Assembly: GCA_964555645.1 (NCBI GenBank)
Contig: CAZKTA010000003.1
Span: 145,217 to 209,216 of the forward strand
Direction of reading: 5' to 3'
DNA from: DTLC01 sp964555645
GTDB taxonomy: Bacteria; Verrucomicrobiota; Verrucomicrobiia; Limisphaerales; DTLC01
Length of the DNA: 64,000 nucleotides
Shown: positions 44,740 through 54,649 of the stretch, in pieces
Position numbering within the stretch: the stretch's first letter is position 1
Layout of the letters: each line of letters begins with the position of its first letter
The notes under the pieces: model-generated
What the model was told of the DNA's origin: nothing
Database searches by the model: none
The model's input: only the letters and a program-made list of their open reading frames with translations
Program-made: the position numbers and the translations under genes

Positions 44740-46026
44740 ATGAAATCGCAGCCCGCAGTCGCGTTCGTCTGCTCCAGTACCAACAAATACAGCTTTAACG
44801 CATTGGCCGGTGCCATCGAGACTGCCGATCAGCTCCAAGGCATCAAGTTGGTCCCGCTCGAATGGAAAAGCCATCTAATAACCGACGTCAAGGATCTAAT
44901 CAGTAATTTTCGGAAAGTCGTACTTTGCGTGTCATTTTGCAGTCCAGAACTGCACAAAGTGCAACAGTTAACCGCCCAGCTCCGGAGCAGATATGGAAAT
45001 ACACTTATGCTGGTGGCTGGTGGCCCGCACGCCTCGGGTGACCCATTGAGAACTATTAGAATTGGGTTTGACGTTGTAGTCAGATCGGAGGGGGAAGAAA
45101 CGTTTCCGGAGTTTCTTTGTAAACTTGCGACCGACCAAGACTATAACTCTGTAAAGGGGCTCGTGTTCTTTGCCAACACCCATGAATACCGAGATACTGG
45201 CCGCAGAGATTGGGTGGACTTAAACAAGTACCCACCATTTGCATTCAAACAGCTAAAGGCCGGGCCAATCGAGATTACCCGCGGGTGTCCATACGGTTGC
45301 TTTTTTTGCCAAACGCCGAGATTGTTCGGCAGAATTCCCCGGCATAGAAGCGTCGAGGCTATTTGTAATGCTGTTCAAACGCTAAAAGCCAGAAAACTCA
45401 CAGACATTAGGTTTATCACACCGAACGCGTTCTCTTACGGCTCGTCAGACGGCAAAAGTGTAAACATCAGTTCCTTAGAAGAATTACTCAAAAGCGTCCG
45501 AAAAATTTTGGGCTGCGACGGCCGGTTGTTCTTCGGCACGTTCCCATCTGAAGTAAGACCTGAGCATGTTACAGAACAATCGCTGGGGCTGGTCAAAAAA
45601 TACGCAAACAACAAAAATATCATCATCGGCGCACAAACCGGCAGCCAAAGACTGCTAGAGTTTTGCCATCGGGGGCATACCGTCGAGGATGTTTACCGTG
45701 CGGTCGCGCTTACCACAAAAGCTGGCTTAACCCCGCACGTGGACTTCATCTTTGGCCTGCCAGGTGAAACTTTGGAAGACACTAAGTCAACAGAAAAAGT
45801 CATCAGTGACCTTGTCAAAATGGGGGCAAAAATTCATGCTCACACTTTTATTCCCCTACCACAAACCCCATTTGCGTCTGTTCGCGTTGGTGCACTGCCA
45901 AAAGCCACCAGAAAACTCATCGCTGATCTAACAGCAAAAGGCGTAGTTTACGGCAGCTGGGCCGAGCAAGAGAAAATGCGAATATGGATACATCGCTATC
46001 TGGCAAGCATCGAACCCGGATCCTAA
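44740..46026 (+). CDS. B12-binding domain / radical SAM protein (MJ_1487-like)
   Basis: 428 residues. The N-terminal part (about 1-140) has a cobalamin-binding Rossmann-like domain (LMLVAGGPHASGDPLRT, FDVVVRSEGEETFPEFL), followed by a radical SAM core with the 4Fe-4S motif in EITRGCPYGCFFCQTPRLFG (CxxxCxxC). IGAQTGSQRLLEFCHRGHTVEDV and HVDFIFGLPGETLEDT complete the barrel. The arrangement matches the MJ_1487 family of B12-binding radical SAM proteins, otherwise typical of archaea. Function not established; possibly a methyl transfer or tRNA/cofactor modification. The gene is less GC-rich than its neighbours and uses more AAA codons, which may point to horizontal origin. It stands alone between other operons. 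Confidence 0.85.
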   Translation: MKSQPAVAFVCSSTNKYSFNALAGAIETADQLQGIKLVPLEWKSHLITDVKDLISNFRKVVLCVSFCSPELHKVQQLTAQLRSRYGNTLMLVAGGPHASGDPLRTIRIGFDVVVRSEGEETFPEFLCKLATDQDYNSVKGLVFFANTHEYRDTGRRDWVDLNKYPPFAFKQLKAGPIEITRGCPYGCFFCQTPRLFGRIPRHRSVEAICNAVQTLKARKLTDIRFITPNAFSYGSSDGKSVNISSLEELLKSVRKILGCDGRLFFGTFPSEVRPEHVTEQSLGLVKKYANNKNIIIGAQTGSQRLLEFCHRGHTVEDVYRAVALTTKAGLTPHVDFIFGLPGETLEDTKSTEKVISDLVKMGAKIHAHTFIPLPQTPFASVRVGALPKATRKLIADLTAKGVVYGSWAEQEKMRIWIHRYLASIEPGS

Positions 46027-46250
46027 CCAAGCACGCAACGTTCCATTCGCTTTCACACCTCGTCCGGTAACACACGCACTCACTGACGGAGGCACGCTTG
46101 AGACACGCACTCGAAACTCTGTTCGGAAATGAACTGGCACTCAATACGGGACAAAAGATTACTCTCGATTACACCCACGGAAACCTCTGATCGCCAGAGC
46201 ACTCGCAGGGAAAAACAGCCTTCAGCAGAAACGTTTTACCGGCGACTGCT

Positions 46251-48734
46251 TCACTCAATCACCTCAAGCGATTCACTTAACCGCACCGTCTGGCCTTTAC
46301 GAAGTACCACATCCCGCGTTTGATCTCTGTAAAGCACCCGCACCTTTTCACCCCCCATACTTTTGATAGTTGCCGCTACTAGCTTACCTTTAGCCCATCG
46401 AATACACACTTCAAATCCGCCGCGCGCAAGCAGGCCTTTGACCTCGCCTTCGGGCCATGCACTCGGCAGCGCCGGCAACAAGTGAATCAGAAAATGACCA
46501 TCCGGCTCGCGTACGTGGCTCTGGAGCAACATCTCTGCTATCCCAGCCGTCGCGCCGAAGTTGCCGTCTATCTGAAACGGTGGATGCGCATCGAACAGGT
46601 TTGGGTACAAGCCAGCCTCTTTGGTAGTGGCAGGCCGGATCAGGTTCCGCAACAGCCGATGCGCGCGGTCGCCGTCTAAAAACCGCGCCCAAAAATTAAT
46701 CTTCCATGCAATGCTCCAACCGGTACCCTCGTCACCGCGATAAATCAATGACTGCCGCGCCGCGTTGAACAGCTCGGGCGTGCGCCAGGTGATTTCACTC
46801 CCAGGATGTACACCCCATAAATGCGATACGTGCCGATGTTTGTTGTTCGGATCGTCAATGTCATCCAACCATTCCTGTAATTGGCCGTGCCGACCAATTT
46901 GATTCGGCGCAATCCGCGCGCGCAATGCGTCTAGTTGAGATGCAAATTCAAGGTCAGTCTTTAAAAGACGTGCTGCCTCAGCACATGCGGCAAACAATGC
47001 CCGGATTATCTGGTGATCCATAGTAGGGCCCATCACAAGCCCTCCCAGTTCAGGTGAATTCGACGGACCGCTGATCAACCAGCCGGTCTTCGGGTCCTCA
47101 ACCAGGAAATCGCAGAAAAACAACGCCGCTTCGCGCATGACCGGGTAAACGCGTTCTTTTAAAAACCGCATGTCCTGCGTGAATAAAAATTGCTCCCATA
47201 AATGAAGACTTAGCCATGCTCCTCCCGTGACCCAGATGCCATGATCTGCATGGTTGATGGGTGCGGTACCACGCCATAGATCGAAATTGTGATGCAGCAC
47301 CCATCCACGTGCGCCATAGTGATTTTTTGCTGTGCGTTTGCCCGAAACCACTAATTCGTCAATCGCATCAAACAACGGTATGTGGCACTCGAGCAAGTTA
47401 CAGACTGTAGCCGGCCAATAGTTCATTTCGGTGTTAATGTTACAGGTGAACTTGCTTTCCCACGGCGGATTGAGGCTTTCGTTCCAAACACCTTGCAGAT
47501 TGGCAGGCTGACCGCCGGGCCGGCTGCTGGCAATAAGCAAGTACCGACCATACTGAAACACCAGCACAGCAAGCGCAGGGTCGTCAACCTGGGCCGCACG
47601 CTTCAGCCGTTCATCTGTAGGCAAATCTGCCGGACCACCGCTGCCAAGCCGCAGCTCGACACGCCGGAACAAGCGCTGGTAATCAGCTATGTGTTCACGC
47701 CTCAAGGCCAGGAACGATTTGCCACGCGCTCGCGCAAGTGCACGTGCGCAGACTGCGGCTGGATCGCCCGAAACATCCTGGAAATTTTTGAAGCTTGTGC
47801 CTGCCGCTAGCAATAAAACCGCTGCGTTAGCGTTTTTGATCTCAAGCCAATGGTTCGTTGCCCGTACAACTCCGCCTTCGAGCCGTGCCTCGAGCTGTGC
47901 CTCGAACCGCAGAGGGTTGGTTATGTTGATGCCGGCACGCGGGTACCGGTCGGGCAATTGGCCGCGCAATACGAGTTTTCCATCCCTTGTAGCATTGACT
48001 GTTGAATTTGTATGTGGGCACGTGAAAGTGATACGGAAGCTCAATTTGCCAGGTTCGCTTGCCCCTAGCCGAATCACAATCAGTTTCGCTGGCGCGCTTG
48101 CGAACAACTCGCGATAATACGTCGTCCCACCCACCCGATAGCTCACGGTTGCAATTGCCCGCTCCAGATCAAGCGTGCGCTTGTAGTCCGACACCTCGTC
48201 ATGGCCGGGAAATTCAATCCTGATATCACCAAACGGCTGGTACGGCATCTGGCGCAATGGCACGCTCATAAATTTTTCCATCGCAAGCGCTTCAGCCTCA
48301 CGTTGTTTGCCTGCAAACAATAGCTCGCGAATCTTTGGCAGGTACTCGACAGCGCCGGGCTGCGAGTAATCGCGTGGTTCGCCAATCCAAAGCGTTGACT
48401 CGTTAAATTGAATTCGCTCGGTTGCTACACGGCCAAACACCATTGCACCCAGTCGGCCGTTGCCGATCGGTAATGCCTCGACCCATTGCCTTGCGGGCTG
48501 GCGATACCAAAGCGTCAATTGGCCAACCGAATCTAAGCTTGCATTTGGCGACGTAGCACACTCACCGGGTAGCACTTGGCCGAGCAACACAACCGCCACC
48601 GCAAAAGTCAAACCTACCACCCGCACTATTCCGGGAACGCACCCGGACCAAACCCGCACAGAATCGATTACATTGACCATGAGATCTTTCATTTTGCCAT
48701 TGCAACTACGAGCAGACGATTTAACACGTTTCAT
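46251..48734 (-). CDS. GH95 alpha-L-fucosidase
   Basis: 827 residues from the ATG at 48734; a GAGG Shine-Dalgarno overlapping the stop of the upstream gene supports this start. A signal anchor follows (VVGLTFAVAVVLLGQVLPGECA). GH95 order: WVEALPIGNGRLGAMVFGRVATERIQFNESTLW at the N-terminal beta-sandwich and NINTEMNYWPATVCNL (the Asn pair that activates the water). SGPSNSPELGG has the catalytic acid Glu, and QIDGNFGATAGIAEML the catalytic Asp. The family releases alpha-1,2-linked L-fucose (or L-galactose) with inversion, from host glycans, algal fucans or xyloglucan. Last gene of the large minus-strand operon. Confidence 0.95.
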   Translation of the reverse strand: MKRVKSSARSCNGKMKDLMVNVIDSVRVWSGCVPGIVRVVGLTFAVAVVLLGQVLPGECATSPNASLDSVGQLTLWYRQPARQWVEALPIGNGRLGAMVFGRVATERIQFNESTLWIGEPRDYSQPGAVEYLPKIRELLFAGKQREAEALAMEKFMSVPLRQMPYQPFGDIRIEFPGHDEVSDYKRTLDLERAIATVSYRVGGTTYYRELFASAPAKLIVIRLGASEPGKLSFRITFTCPHTNSTVNATRDGKLVLRGQLPDRYPRAGINITNPLRFEAQLEARLEGGVVRATNHWLEIKNANAAVLLLAAGTSFKNFQDVSGDPAAVCARALARARGKSFLALRREHIADYQRLFRRVELRLGSGGPADLPTDERLKRAAQVDDPALAVLVFQYGRYLLIASSRPGGQPANLQGVWNESLNPPWESKFTCNINTEMNYWPATVCNLLECHIPLFDAIDELVVSGKRTAKNHYGARGWVLHHNFDLWRGTAPINHADHGIWVTGGAWLSLHLWEQFLFTQDMRFLKERVYPVMREAALFFCDFLVEDPKTGWLISGPSNSPELGGLVMGPTMDHQIIRALFAACAEAARLLKTDLEFASQLDALRARIAPNQIGRHGQLQEWLDDIDDPNNKHRHVSHLWGVHPGSEITWRTPELFNAARQSLIYRGDEGTGWSIAWKINFWARFLDGDRAHRLLRNLIRPATTKEAGLYPNLFDAHPPFQIDGNFGATAGIAEMLLQSHVREPDGHFLIHLLPALPSAWPEGEVKGLLARGGFEVCIRWAKGKLVAATIKSMGGEKVRVLYRDQTRDVVLRKGQTVRLSESLEVIE

Positions 48735-48740
48735 CTGCAA

Positions 48741-51209
48741 TTACCTCGTCAAGTTCAATCCGTTGATCTTCAATGTCACCGCAAAATCACACGGTGGTCT
48801 CACCGGCAACCGAACAATCAGCGCATCATGGGTTTGTTGCCATGTGAGCTTACCAACGTGCCCCAGTAATCGCACCTGAGCGATTTTACCCTGCGCTAAC
48901 TCCGACTTCGTGCCAAGCGATTTGATTACCAATTGGCGGTCGTCAGGCCACGCAAGCACAATCGCATAAAGCGTGTTGCCTTTCGCTGTAAACCGGATGT
49001 CACGGCACGTGTACGGCTGGCGTTCCGTGTCAGTGAATGGACCCACTGAAGTTTGGGTTGGTCCCTCACCATAAATTCGCCACGGGCGTGTGCCATAAAT
49101 GGCTTCGCCGTTGACACGCAACCATGCGCCGAGCTTGCGCAGCATTTGTTGCTCGCGTTCAGGAATAGTGCCGTCTGGCCGCGGTCCTATGTTCAACAAC
49201 AACGCCCCGTTCTTGCTAACCACGTCAACCAGCTCGTCAACAATCTCGTCCGTATCCTTGTAAACGTGGTTCGTCACGTACCCCCACGAATTCCGCGAAA
49301 CCGACGTGCATGTCTGCCAAAAAACGGGCTGAATATCGCCGAACCTGCCGCGTTCGACATCGAGCACGCCGGCGCCACGCGGAAATGACCGGCCTTCCCA
49401 TTCTTTGAAATTAATTGCGACCTGTTTGCCCCACTCGGCTGCACGGTTGTAATAATACGCAGCGAATTTCTTCAAGTACGGCTGAAACACAGGCTGATAT
49501 ATCCACCAGTCAAAATAGAACACCTCAGGCCTGTACTTGTCCACAATTTCGCACGCGCGCAGCAACCAGTCATCGAGAAAATCTTTGTCCGGTGGTTCGG
49601 CCTGTGCTTCGGCAGTCCGCCTGTTACTCGCCGGACCGTACAGTGCCGCGTAATTTGTATCACGCACGTCTGAATCGAAATACAACCCATTATCGAAGTA
49701 AAACCAGTGCTCAGCACGGTGGTATGATGCACCAAACACAAGCCCAGCACGGCGCATCGCACGCGCAAGTTCACCCATCACATCACGCTGCGGGCCCTTC
49801 TTTGCCGCGCACCAGTCGGTCAGATCACTTGCGTACATAGCGAACCCGTCGTGATGTTCGGCCACCGGCACAACGTACTTTGCACCTGATTCTTTGAACA
49901 GGCGCGCCCAGGCGCGTGGATCGAACTTCTCAGCTTTGAACATCGGCACAAAGTCCTTGTACCCAAACTGCTTCTGCAGGCCGTAGGTTGTAATGTGATG
50001 ATTAAACTCACGCGAGCCGGGCACATACATGTTGCGCGGATACCATTCACTGCCAAACGCAGGCACAGAATACACACCCCAGTGAATGAACAAACCAAAC
50101 TTAGCGTCTTGGTACCACCGCGGCGTGCGAAAACTGTTCGTGGTCAATGTCCAGTCCGGCTTAAACGGCCCTGAGTTTGCCACTCTCTCAATGTCCACCA
50201 GCCGTTTCTTAACCTGAGCTTGGGGTACAGGAGACACCCACGGCAAACGGACATTCCAAACCTGTTGCGTGCCGACCTTGAACAAGTAGTCGAGGTCCTT
50301 CTTTGATGCCACAAAGACCGTGCCGTGCTTTAATCCAGGGGGAAACGTCATTTGGTCGGTTACATCAGTGAACGTTTTGAAATCGCGCGTTTTCATCGTG
50401 CAGTACCTCTTATCACGGTACGCCTCGAAGTAAATTAACCATTCATCGCCAAGCTTCAGGCCGCACGGGCCTTCGGTAAAGTTTGCAGTTAGATTCGTCG
50501 AGACATCGCGCCATGGCCCCAGCGGCGAATCGCTAAACGCAATGCGGATGTTCCGTTGCGGGCGCGTATTGTCTTTGAACAACAGCACGTATCTGTCTCC
50601 ATCTTTCAGGATCTGGCCGTCGATTACACTGAACCCAGGATCAAAAAACAACTTCGTTGGAGTGAAACTTTTGAAATCGCGGGTTGTGGTGTAGTAAAGC
50701 CGATGATTGTTGGTCCGTGGCTCGAGATGGTCGGGGAACCGACCCGGGATTGTCGAAGCCCAGCAAATGATGAACCGTTTTTCGCGCTCATCATAAAAAA
50801 GCTCCGGCGCCCAAACATTGACTGTCTCCGGTTCATGTGCCATTGCGGGAACCCACTGCTGCTCAGACCAATGCACGAGGTCTTTACTGCAAGCATAGCC
50901 GAACCCATGCTCAGTGTGCCATGAACATGTCCAGACCAAATGCCACGTGCCATCTGGCCCGCGACAGATACTCGGGTCACGCATGATTTTCTGTCGGCCG
51001 ACCTGTGCTTTCAGAAACAACCCGGGCACATTGCTCCAGTGATACCCGTCGAAGCTGTACGCAAACCGCAGCCCGTCCTGCTCTGGCTCCTTGAACGTAG
51101 CAAAAAGATAAACCGGTGCTTCAGGGTCAGTTGAGTGGGCGCACCCAAACTGAACCTTAAACACAAATCCCAAAACCAAAAGCCAGACTGCTCGGCAACA
51201 CCAACTCAT
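48741..51209 (-). CDS. GH43-like / GH29 bimodular glycoside hydrolase
   Basis: 822 residues from the ATG at 51209; the start gives a possible lipoprotein or secretory signal (WLLVLGFVFKVQFGC). Residues about 28-330 are a five-bladed propeller of the GH43/arabinanase type (VYLFATFKEPEQDGLRFAYS, DPSICRGPDGTWHLVWT, NVWAPELFYDEREKRFIICW). Residues about 345-822 are a GH29 alpha-L-fucosidase: WYQDAKFGLFIHWGVYSVP, AKYVVPVAEHHDGFAMY, and the nucleophile Asp in EVFYFDWWI. Two linked activities suggest one branched substrate carrying both a fucosyl and an arabinosyl or xylosyl unit. Upstream lies a pseudogene, then GH127. Confidence 0.9.
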   Translation of the reverse strand: MSWCCRAVWLLVLGFVFKVQFGCAHSTDPEAPVYLFATFKEPEQDGLRFAYSFDGYHWSNVPGLFLKAQVGRQKIMRDPSICRGPDGTWHLVWTCSWHTEHGFGYACSKDLVHWSEQQWVPAMAHEPETVNVWAPELFYDEREKRFIICWASTIPGRFPDHLEPRTNNHRLYYTTTRDFKSFTPTKLFFDPGFSVIDGQILKDGDRYVLLFKDNTRPQRNIRIAFSDSPLGPWRDVSTNLTANFTEGPCGLKLGDEWLIYFEAYRDKRYCTMKTRDFKTFTDVTDQMTFPPGLKHGTVFVASKKDLDYLFKVGTQQVWNVRLPWVSPVPQAQVKKRLVDIERVANSGPFKPDWTLTTNSFRTPRWYQDAKFGLFIHWGVYSVPAFGSEWYPRNMYVPGSREFNHHITTYGLQKQFGYKDFVPMFKAEKFDPRAWARLFKESGAKYVVPVAEHHDGFAMYASDLTDWCAAKKGPQRDVMGELARAMRRAGLVFGASYHRAEHWFYFDNGLYFDSDVRDTNYAALYGPASNRRTAEAQAEPPDKDFLDDWLLRACEIVDKYRPEVFYFDWWIYQPVFQPYLKKFAAYYYNRAAEWGKQVAINFKEWEGRSFPRGAGVLDVERGRFGDIQPVFWQTCTSVSRNSWGYVTNHVYKDTDEIVDELVDVVSKNGALLLNIGPRPDGTIPEREQQMLRKLGAWLRVNGEAIYGTRPWRIYGEGPTQTSVGPFTDTERQPYTCRDIRFTAKGNTLYAIVLAWPDDRQLVIKSLGTKSELAQGKIAQVRLLGHVGKLTWQQTHDALIVRLPVRPPCDFAVTLKINGLNLTR

Positions 51210-51390
51210 GAGCCAAATTGTGCAGCACCACCATCGCAAAATCACGCCTGAATAACCGTCAGGAACAATGCGAACTTGTGGAGGCGTTTGAACATTTCCA
51301 TCGTGTCAATCTGCGTGCCTTTACCTCTGCACAGTAATGATTCGGGATCGTTAATCGGTGGCAAAAGCCAATTCTGTGATAGGCCCACTT

Positions 51391-52497
51391 TCACGGCAGC
51401 CGCAGGCTTACTTGGACACGATAGAACCTTACCGAACGCCGGCTGCGTTAGTATCGTTCCACAGCAACGGTAACACAGGTGAGTTTGTCACTAATACAGT
51501 GTCCCAACGCACAAGATTGCACGAGATCTGTATTAATCCGGACCAGTCGGCCCGGTGAGCAGAAGATTCACTCGCCCGCTGTCAGCAGCTCTCACCGCAA
51601 GCACAAGCACGTTGAGCGGATTCACAATCACCACAAACTTTTGTGTAGCGCTCAAGCTCGGCGTCCCATTATCGCTGACCGCCACCGTGATGGGGTTGAT
51701 TGTTTTGGCATGGGTAACTCACGAACGCCAGTTCAACACTTCGCTATTAGGATCAATCATAGCATTTGTTGGTCCCCTAAAAGCCGGTAAGTGAGGACCA
51801 GGCCCGAATCTGAGTCGGTTGCTAGATTGGCAATGCTGAGGTTTACCCCAACGTTGATGACGCGGTCTGACACGGCGCTAACACTGGAACGGTATTCAGC
51901 ACTTCTCTGTGCATGAAATCTGTCCGGTTTAATTCGCCGGCGTTGCCGCGAGCGCATTTTTTGTTACGCGCACTGTCACTGGAAGATTCGTTTTAAGCTA
52001 CATGCCGCTCAAAAATATGTTCAGCGGAGCAACGTTGGACAACACATGATTGTCCCAATCACCGTGATACGTCGGCAGGGTATGACTGCACGGCTCGAGG
52101 CCGGATATCCACATCTTGATCTGCGCACCTACATAACCGTTATTCACTTTGACCCCGTCCGGCACCAACTTTATGTCGTAAACCGGGCTTTGCACCCCCT
52201 ACTTCCAATACTCAGGCTGCAAAGCGCTACCAACAAAACCAACGCGCCGAAAAGTAATAGTAACCCCATCGAACGTGTGGGAAATCATATCGCCCTCTAG
52301 GAACCATATTGAGCTTGTCGACAAAGGTGTAAAACCGGGCTGCAAACCTTCGGCAACAGGTCGGTTATTATTGTTGATGTCCACCTTGATTTCTCTTTTT
52401 GGGCATCTGGAGTAACCACCATCCCGGTTACCCCTCACAGTGCACAGGTCATGACCCAAACAAACACGAAGTGCTCGAAAATTTTGGTTTTTTTCAC
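51391..52497 (-). pseudogene. Decayed secreted multidomain protein
   Basis: Reading the minus strand across frames gives a recognisable protein with several lesions. A GTG at 52497 starts a signal-like VKKTKIFEHFVFVWVM, soon stopped. Then come KVDINNNNRPVAEGLQPGF and GVTITFRRVGF, a TAG, VYDIKLVPDGVKVNNGYVG and SNVAPLNIFLSG. After a shift follow NVGVNLSIANLATDSDSG, LTYRLLGD, ITVAVSDNGTPSLSATQ and GRVNLLLTGPTGPD. A last shift yields LVRWDTVLVTNSPVLPLLW and FYRVQVSL. The architecture is a secreted module, a cadherin/Ig-like domain and the FYRV C-terminal module common in Verrucomicrobia. At least four stops or frameshifts separate the pieces. The 180 bases between it and the GH43-GH29 start hold nothing else. 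Confidence 0.75.
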
Positions 52498-52534
52498 GGC
52501 TAGATCTTTTACCCCTCGAAGAAAAGAACCGTAA

Positions 52535-54649
52535 TCATCTGTACTGGAGCCACACGGTCATTTCGGCGTGCCCGCGGTTTCCCCAAACCGCATAAGGGAT
52601 GAGCTTGGTGTTGGCCCGCTTAAACGGCTGTGGGTTGAACTCACGGTAAAGCCGGCCAGTCCAGTCAGTTGCAGGTTTAACCAGCAACGCGGTATCCAAT
52701 ACAACCACACCGCCAAGTAAACGATGATCAAATCGCACGCGGAATGTAACGTCTGCAGGGATAATTACATCTGTGACCCGCACGCCCTCTGGCAAATCAG
52801 GTGATTCGAGACAATACACAATCGGGCCACGCTTGACAGCAAGCTGGTTAAGCGTCTCTTCAACGAGCGGGTTCGCCTCGATTAACTCAGCCCGCAACGG
52901 CAGGTCCAAATCCACGAAATCACCTGGATGCCACACTCGGCGTAGCTCGGCGTAACTGCCAGCCGCTAAAGCAAGCTCGACTGGACGATGGTTCAGGCGC
53001 AACCGAACAGGTGCCCCTGCCCAGCCAGGAATCCGAAGCTTCAAAGCGAACTGGTTGGTGCCGCACTCATGGATTCTAATCCGCACACGGCCGCTCCATG
53101 GGTACTCTGTCTCCTGGGACAACTTGAGTTTGCCAACACCTGGCAACTCAGTAGCAAGCGTGCTGCTTCCGTAAAGGTTAACCCAAATTGCCCCGCTCGA
53201 CTTCGCGTAAGTGAACTCGGCCGAGCGCATGAGCGTGCGGACCAGGTTTGGCGGACAACAGAATGACCCCAGAAACGGCACGCGATACCGCGGCCAGCGC
53301 AGCTCGATAGGCATGGGCTCAGTTACACGCAAAGGATTTGTGTAGAAGAAATTCGTCCCATCCAAGCTCACCCCTGAAAGCACACTGTTATAAAGTGTCA
53401 GCTCGAGAACGTCAACAAACCGCGCTTCACCAGTAACCAAGAACATCCGCCAGTTCCAGAGCACGTTGCCAATGTTTGCGCAGGTTTCATTGTGCGCAGT
53501 TGTGTTGGGCAATTCATAGTTGTGGCCGTAAGCCTGATGAATGCGCGTGATGGATTTCTGGTCCTTCCCGCCGTACGGCGATGCACCATCGTAAAGCGCA
53601 CCGCAACCGCCTGTTATATACATTTTTTGCTGGGTAACATTCGACCAAATCAACTCCAGCGGCCGCCACAGCGATTCATCACCAGTTTCCATGAACAGAT
53701 CTGCCGCGCCTGCGTAAAGATAATTCGCGCGTACAGCGTGGCCTACAGCTTCAGTCTGTTGCGCAAATGGAATACGATCCTGATTATCGTCGCCCCCATC
53801 TGTGATTTGGCTGCGTAACTCAAAGAACTTTTTCGCAAGCTGTAGATACCGTGCCTCGCCAGTCACACGGTAAAGGTCAATAATACCCATAAAATGCGAC
53901 GGACAGACCGAACTCCGCGCAGCTTCCGGAGGCGCGTCGTTGAACGTTGCATATAGGAAATCTGCAGCTTTACGCGCCACATCGAGGAAGTTAGTACGTC
54001 CAGTAATGCGATAATGGAACGCGGCGGCTGTCATAAGGTGGCCCATGCTGTACATCTCAAAGTTGTGCCGGTCCTGAAACGGCGCGGCGTTGGTGTCACC
54101 ATACCGTCGCCGTATTAAGGCTGGCGTATGAATATAACCGTCGGCACGTTGCGCCTTAGCGATCACGCAAATGGCATCCTCCACTGTCCGTTCCAACTCT
54201 GGGTCTGCCACAACACAAAGCGCTGCCACAGCACCCTCGATCCATTTATAAACCTCGCCGTCATTAAACGGCGCACCGCGATGCCTGCCATCGGCCATCC
54301 CAGCCGCTATTTCAAAGTTCCGGATGAACTGCGAGTAGTTTGTCCCGGACAGGATTCGCCAAAGCGCAGGAATCGTTTGCGTGCGGCATGACTCGAATCG
54401 CGCAGCCCAAAAGCCGTCGGACCAACGCGCTTCGCCTGGTACAAGTGGTTGTATTTTCGCGAACCGACTCTTGCCAGTATTATCACCCAGCGCCCAGCAC
54501 ACTAAGCCAAGGGACACCGACCACCAAATCATGAGCAAGCCTAACCCCCGACCGCACACGCTCCAACGATCAAGTACGAGCCAAAGTCTGTTTGTGGGTC
54601 GGGATTTCGAGACAGTCTCGGGTTGCGGGTTTTGAATTTCGGATTTCAT
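52535..54649 (-). CDS. GH127 family (beta-L-arabinofuranosidase type)
   Basis: 704 residues from the ATG at 54649, whose first bases overlap the upstream stop (ATGA). A hydrophobic export segment (LLMIWWSVSLGLVCWALG) lies about 40 residues in. GH127 signatures: GRHRGAPFNDGEVYKWIEG, YSMGHLMTAAA, SVCPSHFMG, HNETCANIGNVLW (Glu and Cys of the zinc site) and LGSFCCPPNLVRTLM (the CC pair including the catalytic Cys). GH127 removes beta-L-arabinofuranose or related units from pectin side chains or hydroxyproline arabinans. The first 35 residues (KSEIQNPQPETVSKSRP) look like translated intergenic palindrome, so the true start may be further in. Confidence 0.92.
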   Translation of the reverse strand: MKSEIQNPQPETVSKSRPTNRLWLVLDRWSVCGRGLGLLMIWWSVSLGLVCWALGDNTGKSRFAKIQPLVPGEARWSDGFWAARFESCRTQTIPALWRILSGTNYSQFIRNFEIAAGMADGRHRGAPFNDGEVYKWIEGAVAALCVVADPELERTVEDAICVIAKAQRADGYIHTPALIRRRYGDTNAAPFQDRHNFEMYSMGHLMTAAAFHYRITGRTNFLDVARKAADFLYATFNDAPPEAARSSVCPSHFMGIIDLYRVTGEARYLQLAKKFFELRSQITDGGDDNQDRIPFAQQTEAVGHAVRANYLYAGAADLFMETGDESLWRPLELIWSNVTQQKMYITGGCGALYDGASPYGGKDQKSITRIHQAYGHNYELPNTTAHNETCANIGNVLWNWRMFLVTGEARFVDVLELTLYNSVLSGVSLDGTNFFYTNPLRVTEPMPIELRWPRYRVPFLGSFCCPPNLVRTLMRSAEFTYAKSSGAIWVNLYGSSTLATELPGVGKLKLSQETEYPWSGRVRIRIHECGTNQFALKLRIPGWAGAPVRLRLNHRPVELALAAGSYAELRRVWHPGDFVDLDLPLRAELIEANPLVEETLNQLAVKRGPIVYCLESPDLPEGVRVTDVIIPADVTFRVRFDHRLLGGVVVLDTALLVKPATDWTGRLYREFNPQPFKRANTKLIPYAVWGNRGHAEMTVWLQYR

